Assembly: GCF_900094835.1 (NCBI RefSeq)
Contig: NZ_FMAO01000001.1
Span: forward strand, 208,045-272,044
DNA length: 64,000 nucleotides
From: Weissella bombi
Lineage (GTDB): Bacteria > Bacillota > Bacilli > Lactobacillales > Lactobacillaceae
Reading direction: 5' to 3'
Shown: in pieces, positions 24,935-33,527 of the stretch
How positions within the stretch are numbered: the stretch's first letter is position 1
How the letters are laid out: every line of letters starts with the position of its first letter
The notes under the pieces: generated by a model
Databases searched by the model: none
The model's input: only the letters and a program-made list of their open reading frames with translations
Told to the model about the DNA's origin: nothing
Translations under genes and position numbers: made by a program

Positions 24935-25750
24935 TTATTTTTTAAACACTAGTTTTTGCAATGCATTAGCAATACCATCTTCATCATTAGAATCAGTCAC
25001 ATAGTCAGCATGTGCTTTAGCTGCTGCTGAGCCGTTTCCCATAGCAACCGCCTGACCAGCAAAATCAAACATCGGAATGTCATTTTTCTCATCACCAAAT
25101 ACCATGACTTCTGCTGGGGAAATACCTAATTTTCCAGTTAGTTGTGTTAACCCATTACCTTTATTGACAGACTGATGCATAACTTCCAAAAAATTATCTG
25201 CGGCTCTAACGACATAATTTTTATCAGCAAACGCAGCATGCACACCGTCTTCAACTTTATCCAAAGCTGCCTTTTCACCAACAAATGCAGCTTTAACGAT
25301 TGTAAAATCATCTGCTAATTCGTCTGGTGTTCTAATAAAAATACCAGCATCATTTTCCCAAGCTTGAATAACCGCAATCCGACTCACATCATGATTACTT
25401 GTATAGACCTCCCCATCCTGGTCTAATACATAATACTGAATATGTTGTTCATTTGCATAAGCATCGATGTGCCGATATTCATCATTCGATAGTCCTTTTT
25501 GTAACAAAATATCTCCAGCTAATGATTCAATAACACTACCGTTATATGTAATCGCATATTGATCAGCACCACTAATACCTAATTCGTTTAAAAACGGTTG
25601 AATCCCTCTTAACGGCCGTCCTGAACATAAAACAACCTTCACACCTTCTTCTAGTAAATTTTGTAATGCATATTTAGTACTTGCCAAAATATGTCCCTGT
25701 GAATTTAACAGTGTATCATCTACATCCAGTGCAACAAGCTTAATTGTCAT
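24935..25750 (-). CDS. Cof-type HAD family phosphatase
   Basis: A 271-residue HAD hydrolase of the Cof/YidA type. Motif I is LVALDVDDTLL (about 6-16), motif II VVLCSGRPLRGI and motif IV MVFGDEKNDIPMF (about 215-227). It is a paralogue of the gene at 21003 but clearly different in sequence. ATG 25750 follows GGGGGGAA; the upstream extension to 25816 is rejected. Probable sugar-phosphate or general phosphatase. Monocistronic. Confidence 0.9.
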   Translation of the reverse strand: MTIKLVALDVDDTLLNSQGHILASTKYALQNLLEEGVKVVLCSGRPLRGIQPFLNELGISGADQYAITYNGSVIESLAGDILLQKGLSNDEYRHIDAYANEQHIQYYVLDQDGEVYTSNHDVSRIAVIQAWENDAGIFIRTPDELADDFTIVKAAFVGEKAALDKVEDGVHAAFADKNYVVRAADNFLEVMHQSVNKGNGLTQLTGKLGISPAEVMVFGDEKNDIPMFDFAGQAVAMGNGSAAAKAHADYVTDSNDEDGIANALQKLVFKK

Positions 25751-25858
25751 TAAGTTCCCCCCATATTGTGCATTATCAACTAAATTGATTAAATAATCTT
25801 TATCAACAACTACCATTGTAACATGTTTTATTTTAATTTATATTATCCAAAATAACTC

Positions 25859-25887
25859 TTGAAAATCTCAAATTTAGCTACTACAAT
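25859..25887 (+). promoter_or_regulatory. Promoter of the Hsp20 gene
   Basis: TTGAAA (25859-25864), 17 bases, TACAAT (25882-25887), about 75 bases before the ATG. No CIRCE element is present and no convincing CtsR heptad repeat. Confidence 0.65.
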
Positions 25888-25960
25888 AAAGATAAAGGTT
25901 AGGTTAAAACTATTAATGCTTAACTTTTATAAAGATTAAACTAGTTTGGAGGTTATTATT

Positions 25961-26374
25961 ATGGCAAATGAGTTATCAAATCGATTCAATGGTATGTTTC
26001 ACGATTGGGATCACTTCTTCAATGATTTTAATCATCTAACACCATTTGCTCAACAGTTAAAGAGTGATGTTGTGGATTCAGACAATCATTATGAAGTATC
26101 AGTTGATGTTCCTGGAATTAATAAGGATGATATTAATTTAAGCTATCAGGGTGATACGTTAACGATTTCTGCTACAAAACAAGCTTCTAAAACTGATAAA
26201 GATGATCAAGGTAACGTATTAACTCAAGAACGTTCTGCGGGACACATTCAACGTAGCTACTACTTACCGGGTGTTGATTTTAATAAAATTACCGCTAAAG
26301 TATCAGATGGTGTTTTACAAGTAACTCTACCAAAATCTGAAACAACAAATAATCATCGTATTTCAATTGATTAA
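25961..26374 (+). CDS. Small heat shock protein (Hsp20/alpha-crystallin family)
   Basis: A 137-residue ATP-independent chaperone. The alpha-crystallin domain runs from about SDVVDSDNHYEVSVDVPGINKDDI (35) to GVLQVTLPK, containing the conserved A/G-x-L motif as GVLQVTL. A short N-terminal arm (SNRFNGMFHDWDHFFNDF) is aromatic-rich, as in lactic acid bacterial Hsp16/Lo18 proteins. ATG 25961 has GGAGG eight bases upstream. Monocistronic; forms oligomers that hold unfolding proteins and may associate with the membrane in this group. Confidence 0.93.
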   Translation: MANELSNRFNGMFHDWDHFFNDFNHLTPFAQQLKSDVVDSDNHYEVSVDVPGINKDDINLSYQGDTLTISATKQASKTDKDDQGNVLTQERSAGHIQRSYYLPGVDFNKITAKVSDGVLQVTLPKSETTNNHRISID

Positions 26375-26385
26375 TTTAAACAACT

Positions 26386-26432
26386 AAAAGACCTGGCAGC
26401 TACTGTTAAATCAGTAACTACCAGGCCTTTTT
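26386..26432 (+). terminator. Bidirectional terminator between hsp20 and opuABC
   Basis: AAAAGACCTGGCAG and CTACCAGGCCTTTT form the outer stem, TACTG/CAGTA the inner; T run follows on both strands. Confidence 0.85.
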
Positions 26433-26450
26433 ATCTTAAGCAAATGCTAA

Positions 26451-28184
26451 TTATTTAAACCAACTATTCACTTGTGATTGATGATTCTTAATCCACTTAT
26501 TAGCAGCTTGCTTAGGTGACTTACCATCATCCATGTCAAGCATAACACTAGACATATCTTCCTTAGTCCAATGGAACTTATCTAGCGCCTTATAAGCATC
26601 TGGCTTATCTTCCTTCAATCCCTTACGAACAATGGTGTTAATTGATTCTTCACTACCCATCGTCTTCTTAGGATCCTTCAAATACTTCAAATCATATTTC
26701 TGGAACATCCAATGTGGCTGCCAACCAGTTACAATAATTTCTTGTTTAGCCTTGATTGCCTTATCCAAAGCAACTGTCATAGCACCAGTTGACGATTCAG
26801 AAAGCTTCCAACCCTTCTTATCTAATCCATATGCTTTAATAGTATCCTTGGCTAGCTTAGAAATACCAGCACCAGGTTCAATACCCGTAATTTGCTTACC
26901 GGCTTGGTTTTGCAAATCTTCGATACTATTAACATCCATATACGTTGGTACGGTCAATCCGTTTGTTGCACCCTTCAAATTAGGTCCTAACAAATCCAAT
27001 TGGTCTTTATACTTCTTGTATTGTGCCGCATGGGTAGTTGGTAACCAAGATGAAACAGAAACATCCGCTTCGCCGTTCGCAACTGATTGCCAAACAATCG
27101 CATTATCTAATGATGTCATCTCCACATCATAACCATGTTGACGTAATGCTTGTGCTAATACGTTACTTGAGGCAACCTCAGAATCCCATTGCACATAAGC
27201 AATCTTAATGGTTTCTTTTTGCGAACTAGCTGAAGTAATCGTTGTTACAATACCAGTTCCTGCCATAATAATGACTGACGCCAGTACGGTCCAGCCCTTC
27301 CAATGATGCTTAGGCGTTTCTGCTTTTTGCTTAGGTGTTTGATTAATTTTTTGTGTTAATCGATCCATGATAATAGCCAAAACTACTAATGAAATTCCAT
27401 TAACAAATCCCTTACCAACATCAGCATCTTGAACAGCTGATAGAATACCACGACCAAGACCAGGAGCTCCAATCATTGAAGCCACCACAACCATTGATAG
27501 TGCAAGCATCAACGTCTGATTAATACCAGAAAAAATAGTTCCTTTAGCTAAAGGTAGCTCTAATTTAAACAATTGTTGACGTCCAGTTGAACCAAACGAC
27601 TCAGCTGCTTCCTTTAGGTCCGTTGGCACTTGCTTAATTCCTAAGCACGACATACGTACTGTTGGTGGTAAAGCAAAGATAACTGAGGCAAATACCCCTG
27701 GTACAACACCGATACCAAAGAACGCAACTGCCGGTATCAAATAGACAAAGGCTGGCATCGTCTGCATAAAGTCTAAAATCGGTTGAATAATTTTATTAAC
27801 CGTCTCATTTTTGGCCATCCAAATTCCCAACGGTACACCAATAATAACTGAGATTAAACTTGCCATGATAACAAGTGTGAAAGTATTCATCAAATCAGAC
27901 CATAGACCTTGATTTTCAATGATTAGTAACCCAATTAATGTAAATAAGGGGAATCCCCATTTTTTATGGGACAATACAACCACTATTAAGGTCATACCAA
28001 TAATGAATAACCATACCGGAATTGCTGTTAATATATCCGTCGTAGTATTCATGACAGCATTACCACCACTCTGAATAGCATCAAAGAAACTACTTAAGTG
28101 CTTCGTTAGCCAGTCAACACCATCATTAACCCATGAGTCTAGGGGGATTTTAGTGAATAAATTTGCTAAAACAAACATCGTCAT
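26451..28184 (-). CDS. Glycine betaine ABC transporter permease fused to substrate-binding domain (OpuABC type)
   Basis: A 577-residue osmoprotectant transporter component. Residues about 1-300 are the permease: six or so helices with the ABC-coupling loop KEAAESFGSTGRQQLFKLELPLA (about 192-214). Residues about 325-577 are a glycine-betaine-binding domain (IKIAYVQWDSEVASSNVLAQALRQHGYDV; WLPTTHAAQY; TGWQPHWMFQKYDLKYL). This fusion is the OpuABC form of Lactococcus. The partner ATPase OpuAA, normally encoded immediately upstream, is missing here: the upstream neighbour is an unrelated binding protein behind its own terminator. Start at ATG 28184, or 28178, after AAGGAGG. Confidence 0.9.
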   Translation of the reverse strand: MTMFVLANLFTKIPLDSWVNDGVDWLTKHLSSFFDAIQSGGNAVMNTTTDILTAIPVWLFIIGMTLIVVVLSHKKWGFPLFTLIGLLIIENQGLWSDLMNTFTLVIMASLISVIIGVPLGIWMAKNETVNKIIQPILDFMQTMPAFVYLIPAVAFFGIGVVPGVFASVIFALPPTVRMSCLGIKQVPTDLKEAAESFGSTGRQQLFKLELPLAKGTIFSGINQTLMLALSMVVVASMIGAPGLGRGILSAVQDADVGKGFVNGISLVVLAIIMDRLTQKINQTPKQKAETPKHHWKGWTVLASVIIMAGTGIVTTITSASSQKETIKIAYVQWDSEVASSNVLAQALRQHGYDVEMTSLDNAIVWQSVANGEADVSVSSWLPTTHAAQYKKYKDQLDLLGPNLKGATNGLTVPTYMDVNSIEDLQNQAGKQITGIEPGAGISKLAKDTIKAYGLDKKGWKLSESSTGAMTVALDKAIKAKQEIIVTGWQPHWMFQKYDLKYLKDPKKTMGSEESINTIVRKGLKEDKPDAYKALDKFHWTKEDMSSVMLDMDDGKSPKQAANKWIKNHQSQVNSWFK

Positions 28185-28315
28185 CTCTCCTCCTTAACTT
28201 GTTCGATTTTTACAATTCATATCTGTAACTTAAAAACTGACAACCTTATTATAAACATGAAGTTGTCACTTAAGTCAAATATTACACTTTTAATCTGCTA
28301 TTAATATCCCATAAA

Positions 28316-28347
28316 TAATAAAAACCTCGTGCCGTTAACACGAGGTT
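28316..28347 (-). terminator. Terminator of the MetQ-like gene
   Basis: AACCTCGTG (28323-28331) pairs with CACGAGGTT (28339-28347); leftwards followed by TTTTATTATT. It separates the gene from opuABC. Confidence 0.9.
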
Positions 28348-28354
28348 CAAACCA

Positions 28355-29182
28355 TTATTTTAGATTCCAAGCTGCATACTGTGAATTATCAAATAACTCT
28401 TTAATATCCGCCTTAGTTTGCTTTGTTTGATAAGTTTTTACAATTTGTTTATAGATTTTTTTATTGGCTTTATCTTTTGGTGCTGCAATCAAATTAATGT
28501 ATGGTGCTGCATTTTTCTTTAGATTTTGTTCAACAAGAATATCCTTGTCTTTCAAATGCGCATCATGCGCGAAGTTTCCATTGATAACACCAGCATCCGC
28601 AGTTTGCAGTGCAGAAACTGCTTGCCCGGCATCGACCTCTTTAATATCTAATTTTTTCGGATTTACAGTAATATCCTTAACCGTTGGATCCGTTACTTTT
28701 TTATTGTACTTAATTAGCTTAGCCTGTACCAAAACATCTAGTGCACGTGCTTCATTAGTTGCATCGTTAGGCACAACAATGCTGGCACCTTGTTTAATAT
28801 CACTAACTTTATCAAGCTTTAATGAATACATCCGCATTGGTACAATCACTGTCTTACCAATTGACTTTAATTTATTCCCCAATTTTTTATTCTGATCATC
28901 AAAGAATATTTTTGTTTGAAAGGCATTCAAGTCTAAACTACCATCCGCCAGTGCTTGATTTGGTTTAACATAGTCATTAAATTCTTTTAGCTTAATTTTA
29001 ATACCGTACTCTTTTTGTGTCCGTTTACCAATACGTTCCCATAACTCACGCGAAGTATCACCAACCACACCAACTGTAACTGTCTTTTTCGTATCAGCAC
29101 TAGCAGTTACAATAGGCAACCCTGCTGAAGTCAGCAAAAGCGCCGTTGCAGCAACAACCCCAAATTTCGTTCCATTTCTCAT
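28355..29182 (-). CDS. MetQ/NlpA family substrate-binding protein, probably methionine
   Basis: A 275-residue secreted binding protein of the NlpA family. After a signal peptide (about residues 1-29, ending VTASA) come VTVGVVGDTSRELWERIG, GIKIKLKEFNDYVKPNQALADGSLDLNAFQ and IVVPNDATNEARAL, the methionine-binding family core. Unlike most members it has no lipobox cysteine: the signal region contains no Cys, so lipid anchoring is not expected. A T-box leader directly upstream implies control by an uncharged tRNA, probably methionine. The ATPase and permease genes metN and metI are not adjacent. ATG 29182 follows GGAGGAG. Confidence 0.85.
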   Translation of the reverse strand: MRNGTKFGVVAATALLLTSAGLPIVTASADTKKTVTVGVVGDTSRELWERIGKRTQKEYGIKIKLKEFNDYVKPNQALADGSLDLNAFQTKIFFDDQNKKLGNKLKSIGKTVIVPMRMYSLKLDKVSDIKQGASIVVPNDATNEARALDVLVQAKLIKYNKKVTDPTVKDITVNPKKLDIKEVDAGQAVSALQTADAGVINGNFAHDAHLKDKDILVEQNLKKNAAPYINLIAAPKDKANKKIYKQIVKTYQTKQTKADIKELFDNSQYAAWNLK

Positions 29183-29220
29183 AACTATATCTCCTCCAAT
29201 TATCATTAAAAATAGCAAAT

Positions 29221-29505
29221 AAAAAAGTCCCGTTGTATCACACTATGTATGTAATACAACGGGACGACTAATTATCGTGTTACCACCCGAGTTCTGTTCA
29301 TTAATAACTGAACACTCAATTAAGTACGCGTTTAAAAACGGTAATACTCTAGCGCAATAACGGGCGCACCCGGAAATAACTTATCATCATAAACTCGCCA
29401 TTTCGATCACTCTAAGGCCATTTTCATCATCCCCATTGATTGCATTCCACCTAACCGCAACTCTCTAAACAACTTCGGATTGATTACTTACCTCGTCTTC
29501 GTTGC
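29221..29505 (-). ncRNA. T-box riboswitch upstream of the MetQ-like gene
   Basis: A leader of about 285 bases with all T-box parts in order on the minus strand: AGTA (29484-29487) and AGAGAG (29461-29466) of stem I, a distal loop GGTTAGGTGG, the conserved T-box-like GGGTGGTAACACGA, and a terminator hairpin GTCCCGTTGTAT/ATACAACGGGAC followed by TTTTTT (29221-29266). The T-box sequence can pair with the terminator 5' arm side to form the antiterminator. A candidate methionine specifier ATG lies in CGAAATGG, but I could not fold stem I with certainty. Expected to read through when the cognate tRNA is uncharged. Confidence 0.9.
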
Positions 29506-29509
29506 TTAT

Positions 29510-29538
29510 ATTGTAAATGCCGTTAAATGAAAAGTCAA
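29510..29538 (-). promoter_or_regulatory. Promoter of the T-box transcript
   Basis: On the minus strand TTGACT (29533-29538), exactly 17 bases, TACAAT (29510-29515). It starts just after the gpmA stop, so no gpmA terminator is visible. Confidence 0.85.
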
Positions 29539-29566
29539 TAAGTTTATTAGAAAATGCTCACATTAA

Positions 29567-30238
29567 TTAATCTAATACCTTTTTATCAACAATTTGTAAC
29601 TGCTCATCAAGTGTATAAATAATTGGCTTGCCATTCGGAATATCTATTTGATCCAGCTGATCATCTGGCACTTGTTCTAGATACTTAATCAAAACTCGTA
29701 AACTACTACCATGGGCAACGATAAACTCATTACGACCATCTTGTAACTTCGGTGCAATTGCCTCCTGCCAGTATGGCAACAAGCGCTGTTGTGTCATTTC
29801 AAGACTCTCTGCTAATGGGATTGCGACACCAATACGATCGTAAGCTGGCTGATGCTCTTGCTTTGCTAACTTTGGTGGTACATCGGTAAAGCCGCGACGC
29901 CAACTTTCAACTTGTTCAACACCATATTTTTGCCGTGCCTGATCTTTATCCAAACCAGCTAAAGCACCATAATGACGTTCATTTAACCGCCATGTTTTAA
30001 AGATGGGCACCCAATTAATATTTAAAATGTCACAAACAATTAAAGCTGTCATAATAGTTCGCTTTAACATCGATGTATGAACGTCATCAATTTGAATTGC
30101 TGTTTGTTCCAAAGCGATTCCTGCTGCCTGCGCCTGTTGTCGCCCTTTATCCGTTAAGGTAGCATCTGTCCAACCTGTAAAAGTATTTTGCATATTAGCC
30201 GTACTTTCACCATGGCGCATTAATATTAATTTGACCAT
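29567..30238 (-). CDS. gpmA: 2,3-bisphosphoglycerate-dependent phosphoglycerate mutase
   Basis: A 223-residue glycolytic enzyme interconverting 3- and 2-phosphoglycerate. The phosphohistidine motif LMRHGEST (6-13), FTGWTDATLTDKG, the catalytic LNERHYGALAGLDK (about 85-98), second histidine in FIVAHGSSLR (about 180-189) and the C-terminal IPNGKPIIYTL distinguish true GpmA from the general phosphatase at 13727. It is monocistronic and followed closely by the T-box promoter. Several lactic acid bacteria carry more than one GpmA, so this need not be the only copy. Confidence 0.93.
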   Translation of the reverse strand: MVKLILMRHGESTANMQNTFTGWTDATLTDKGRQQAQAAGIALEQTAIQIDDVHTSMLKRTIMTALIVCDILNINWVPIFKTWRLNERHYGALAGLDKDQARQKYGVEQVESWRRGFTDVPPKLAKQEHQPAYDRIGVAIPLAESLEMTQQRLLPYWQEAIAPKLQDGRNEFIVAHGSSLRVLIKYLEQVPDDQLDQIDIPNGKPIIYTLDEQLQIVDKKVLD

Positions 30239-30465
30239 TTCACCTGCTCCTTCGCTAATTCATTTATTCTAAATATTTATATGTTTATTATATTCATACC
30301 ACACCAAGCGTACGCTACTTAAGCACATAATATCCAATATTTTCGCATAAAATATAGTATTTTTTATAAAATTTTGTCAATATTCGTGTTAATTTAAGCT
30401 TTTTTTGGAAAAAAGCGTTATTTTGGTTAGATAACTTATATTTCTTAGCAATAATAAATAAAGGA

Positions 30466-30504
30466 GAAGCTAAACAACTTTTTATGACCTCAGAAGCTAA
30501 ACAA
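30466..30504 (+). repeat. 12-bp direct repeat across the start of the fusion gene
   Basis: GAAGCTAAACAA at 30466-30477 recurs at 30493-30504, 27 bases apart, on both sides of the ATG. It could be a small duplication that moved the ribosome-binding site away from the start. Confidence 0.6.
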
Positions 30505-32430
30505 AAAAGTAACAACAGAGTTCTTTGGGTTGACTATGCAAAATGTTTCGGTATTATTGCCGTCGTCACTGGTCATGCTATCAATGACGTTTCCGGTAAA
30601 GGGCTTGATATTGCCTATAATGCCATTTATTGGTGGCACATGCCATTATTCTTCATGATTGGTGGTTTTTTCCTAAAAAAGATTAATTTTAATGTAACTG
30701 GTTGGCGCTATCTATTAGGCCATAAAATCAAACCACTACTAATCGCCTATCTATTAAATGGATCAATTTTAATTATCTTAAGCCATTTTTTTAGACAGCA
30801 ATCTTGGGACTATACACTCGCTTATTTTGGGAGATTAATTTACGGTGGTAGTACTTTAAATAACTACTTGAGTGTCTTTTGGTATCTAACAACTTATATG
30901 CTAGCTATCTTCATGACAACTATTCTGCTATCAATTACAAAATCCATTTGGTGGCAATTCTTAATCGCTATTGGTTTATTCATGCTTGGTGTTGCACTAC
31001 AAGACATTACTTTCTTTGGTAACACCGATTTCCCATGGAATGCACAAATTTCATTGCTTGCCACTTTTTGGATGCTATTAGGACATTATATTTTTAAAGT
31101 ATTTCCCAAAATCAAGTGGTCTTATAAAGTGACTTATGCTATCGTTGCCACGATATTTTTCATTGTTTTAATCTATCTATATGCACAAGATAAATTAGAT
31201 TTTGTACTTTGGTTGAAATCATCCAATATTCAAAATGGTCTACAGGCTTTACTTATTCCACCAATCCTAGGTTTGATTGTTTTCATTATTTGTGAAGCGA
31301 TTGAACATATTGGTAACATTATCCCCCTAACTTTTGTTGGTAAACACACTGATACAATTATGTTTTATCACCGTGCAGCGTTTGACATTACGACACTTTC
31401 AGCTTTTACCGATAATTGGTATTTTAGAATTATTATCGGACTAACTGTCCCTATTCTATTAGCCGTAATTCTACAAAAAATAAAGGGAACCACATACTAT
31501 CAAAAATGGCAACAACATATAAGTGACCATCATCAACAGTATATTAAAATTGGTGTCCCTGTCTTAGCTAGTTTAATGTTAATTAGTTTAACGGGTATTG
31601 TTTACCTTTATCACCAAACGAATCAAATTGTTAAAAACTACCGTATGTCAAGCACCCCAACTATTTTCATGCATGGTTGGGCAAGTAGTTTACGTGCCGA
31701 ACAAGCACTAATTAAGACGCCTGCTGAACAGCAAATCGTTACAGAAGAAATGATCATTCACATTGATCGTCATAATCAATTAAAGGTTCAAGGACATCTA
31801 ACAGGTCAAGATAACAATCCAATTATTCTAGTCCAATTTGACAATAATCGTGTTGGTGAAGTGCGTTATGCGCAAGGATTATACCGCATCGTAAAATACT
31901 TACAAAACAAGTACAACATTACTGAATTTAACGCCGTTGGTCATTCAATGGGAGCATACGCTTGGGCTTATTATAGTATGCACTGGGGTGCTAATCCACG
32001 ATTACCACAAATTAATAAAATGGCCCTACTTGCTGGACCTTATAACGGTATTTTAAATAAAGGACACCGTAATCAGCCTACTACTGGTAAACTAGCAAAA
32101 CTTTGGACTGATAAGCCCCATGGCAACCAATTACAAGAAGATGGTCGTCCTAAAGTTATTCACGACGAATACCAAGCTTTATTACGGTACCGAAATGACT
32201 TTCCGAGGGATACACGCGTGTTAAATATTTATGGTAACTTAAAAGACGGCACGCAATCAGACGGTCTAGTTACTGTTCAATCTGTAAAATCACTCCGTTA
32301 CTTAGTTGCAAATAACGCTAAATCATATCAAGAATTTGTTGTTAATGGTGACATCGGTCAACACAGTCGTCTTCACACGGATAATCCGGTTGTAAGTAAT
32401 AAATTAACCAATTATCTATGGCGACGTTAA
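30484..32430 (+). CDS. Fusion of acyltransferase-3 membrane domain and DUF915-like alpha/beta hydrolase
   Basis: A 648-residue two-domain membrane protein. Residues about 12-355 are an acyltransferase-3 domain with about ten helices, beginning RVLWVDYAKCFGIIAVVTGHAIND (catalytic-type His) and containing WWHMPLFFMIGGFF. After a last helix (about 355-375) the extracytoplasmic part has an alpha/beta hydrolase of the DUF915 type: TPTIFMHGWASS (about 388) and the nucleophile elbow VGHSMGAYAW (Ser about 487). The pairing suggests an enzyme that moves and hydrolyses acyl groups at the cell surface; this is inference. The ribosome-binding site AGGAG lies unusually far (about 17 bases) from the ATG, and a 12-base repeat spans the start. 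Confidence 0.85.
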   Translation: MTSEAKQKSNNRVLWVDYAKCFGIIAVVTGHAINDVSGKGLDIAYNAIYWWHMPLFFMIGGFFLKKINFNVTGWRYLLGHKIKPLLIAYLLNGSILIILSHFFRQQSWDYTLAYFGRLIYGGSTLNNYLSVFWYLTTYMLAIFMTTILLSITKSIWWQFLIAIGLFMLGVALQDITFFGNTDFPWNAQISLLATFWMLLGHYIFKVFPKIKWSYKVTYAIVATIFFIVLIYLYAQDKLDFVLWLKSSNIQNGLQALLIPPILGLIVFIICEAIEHIGNIIPLTFVGKHTDTIMFYHRAAFDITTLSAFTDNWYFRIIIGLTVPILLAVILQKIKGTTYYQKWQQHISDHHQQYIKIGVPVLASLMLISLTGIVYLYHQTNQIVKNYRMSSTPTIFMHGWASSLRAEQALIKTPAEQQIVTEEMIIHIDRHNQLKVQGHLTGQDNNPIILVQFDNNRVGEVRYAQGLYRIVKYLQNKYNITEFNAVGHSMGAYAWAYYSMHWGANPRLPQINKMALLAGPYNGILNKGHRNQPTTGKLAKLWTDKPHGNQLQEDGRPKVIHDEYQALLRYRNDFPRDTRVLNIYGNLKDGTQSDGLVTVQSVKSLRYLVANNAKSYQEFVVNGDIGQHSRLHTDNPVVSNKLTNYLWRR

Positions 32431-32474
32431 CACAAGCGAATGAGACAAAAGTCTTCCAGACTTATAATTCATAC

Positions 32475-32507
32475 AAGCACAGAACAAAAAAGTTCTGTGC
32501 TTTTTTA
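32475..32507 (+). terminator. Terminator of the acyltransferase-hydrolase gene
   Basis: AGCACAGAAC (32476-32485) pairs perfectly with GTTCTGTGCT (32492-32501), followed by TTTTT. Confidence 0.92.
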
Positions 32508-32632
32508 TTAATTAATCATCTAGATAACATAACTAAACGTCTGAAAGTGTTATAATAATTAAAAAAGAATGAGGCAAATCTTCATTTTATTTTAACTAAA
32601 CTATTTAATCGTATTAAAAAGAGGTACTTGTT

Positions 32633-33409
32633 ATGACTAATCAAGATTTTGCGAAAATTTTATACGACGCCTACACAAACCAACAGCCATTGCTACAAGA
32701 CAATTATGCGAATCAATTAGACAACGAAAAAGACGCATATGATGTCCAACAAGCTTTGATGGCTTTAAAAGCTGAGTCAATTGGTGGCTACAAGATTTCT
32801 TTAACTAGTGAAGAAACGCAGAAAATGTTTGATTCAGATTCACCTCTTTATGGTGCACAAGTTATTAGTCACTTTCAGCAGAGCCCTGTAACATTAACTT
32901 CCGAACAAACACTTGATCCCTTAGCAGAGGTTGAACTCATGTTTACTGCTAAAGAAGACTTATCACCTGATGATTCTTTAACCGATTTAATGAATAAAAC
33001 TTTAATTGCACCGGCTATTGAGGTTCCTGATTCACGCTTTAGTGACTGGTTCCCCGGCCTTTCAAAATATTTAGTTATTGCTGATGCTGCCGTTGGTGGT
33101 TATGTTGTTTACGGTCAGCAAGTTGAAACTGCGGACTATTTTAAGAATCCTGATGAGTTAGCTGCGGTTGCAACCGTTTTGTATCACAACGACGAAGAAA
33201 TTAAAACTGGTAATGCTACTGAAGTATTAGGCAACCCACTACTATCATTACAATGGTTAGTTGCTAAATTAGCGAGCCAAAACCGTCAATTAGTTGCTGG
33301 ACAACACGTTTCAAGTGGTACATTCCTATTACCAGAGCACTTAACTGCTGGTACCTGGCGAGCATCTTTCAGCCATTATTTAGGGGATGTTGTTGTTAAA
33401 GTACAGTAA
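32633..33409 (+). CDS. 2-keto-4-pentenoate hydratase-like protein (FAH superfamily)
   Basis: A 258-residue protein of the fumarylacetoacetase-like hydratase/decarboxylase group (MhpD type). Visible marks are GGYKISLTSEET (about 51-62), the acidic metal-binding LAEVELMFTAKE (about 100-111), IAPAIEVPDSRF (about 126-137) and the C-terminal LGNPLLSLQWLVAKLA and SSGTFLLPEHL. These enzymes act on 2-oxo acids with divalent metal. No other aromatic or meta-cleavage pathway genes are present, so the physiological substrate is unclear. Monocistronic with its own ribosome-binding site AAAGAGG. Confidence 0.82.
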   Translation: MTNQDFAKILYDAYTNQQPLLQDNYANQLDNEKDAYDVQQALMALKAESIGGYKISLTSEETQKMFDSDSPLYGAQVISHFQQSPVTLTSEQTLDPLAEVELMFTAKEDLSPDDSLTDLMNKTLIAPAIEVPDSRFSDWFPGLSKYLVIADAAVGGYVVYGQQVETADYFKNPDELAAVATVLYHNDEEIKTGNATEVLGNPLLSLQWLVAKLASQNRQLVAGQHVSSGTFLLPEHLTAGTWRASFSHYLGDVVVKVQ

Positions 33410-33444
33410 CCTAAAAACTAGTAAATAAATAATTTTATATTAAT

Positions 33445-33492
33445 AAAAGGGGCATCAAACCATCATTTAAAATGATAGCTTGATGCCCCTTA
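33445..33492 (-). terminator. Terminator between the hydratase and ThrE-like genes
   Basis: AAGGGGCATCAA pairs with TTGATGCCCCTT with an inner ATCAT/ATGAT stem. The T run TTTTATT is on the minus strand, so it mainly serves the ThrE-like gene, but it could stop both. Confidence 0.85.
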
Positions 33493-33527
33493 ACTGTATT
33501 GCGAAAGAATACAACCCTTTCGACTAA

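Noticed and set aside
25885..25915. AAGGTTAGGTTAAAAC near the Hsp20 promoter as a CtsR site
   Set aside because: Only loosely like the GGTCAAA heptad repeat; the conserved C is absent from both halves.
26632..27132. 166-codon plus-strand frame opposite opuABC
   Set aside because: Antisense shadow of a well-conserved coding region; the translated product has no recognisable features.
28464..28895. 143-codon plus-strand frame opposite the MetQ-like gene
   Set aside because: Antisense shadow; no ribosome-binding site and low-complexity Ser/Thr/Leu composition.
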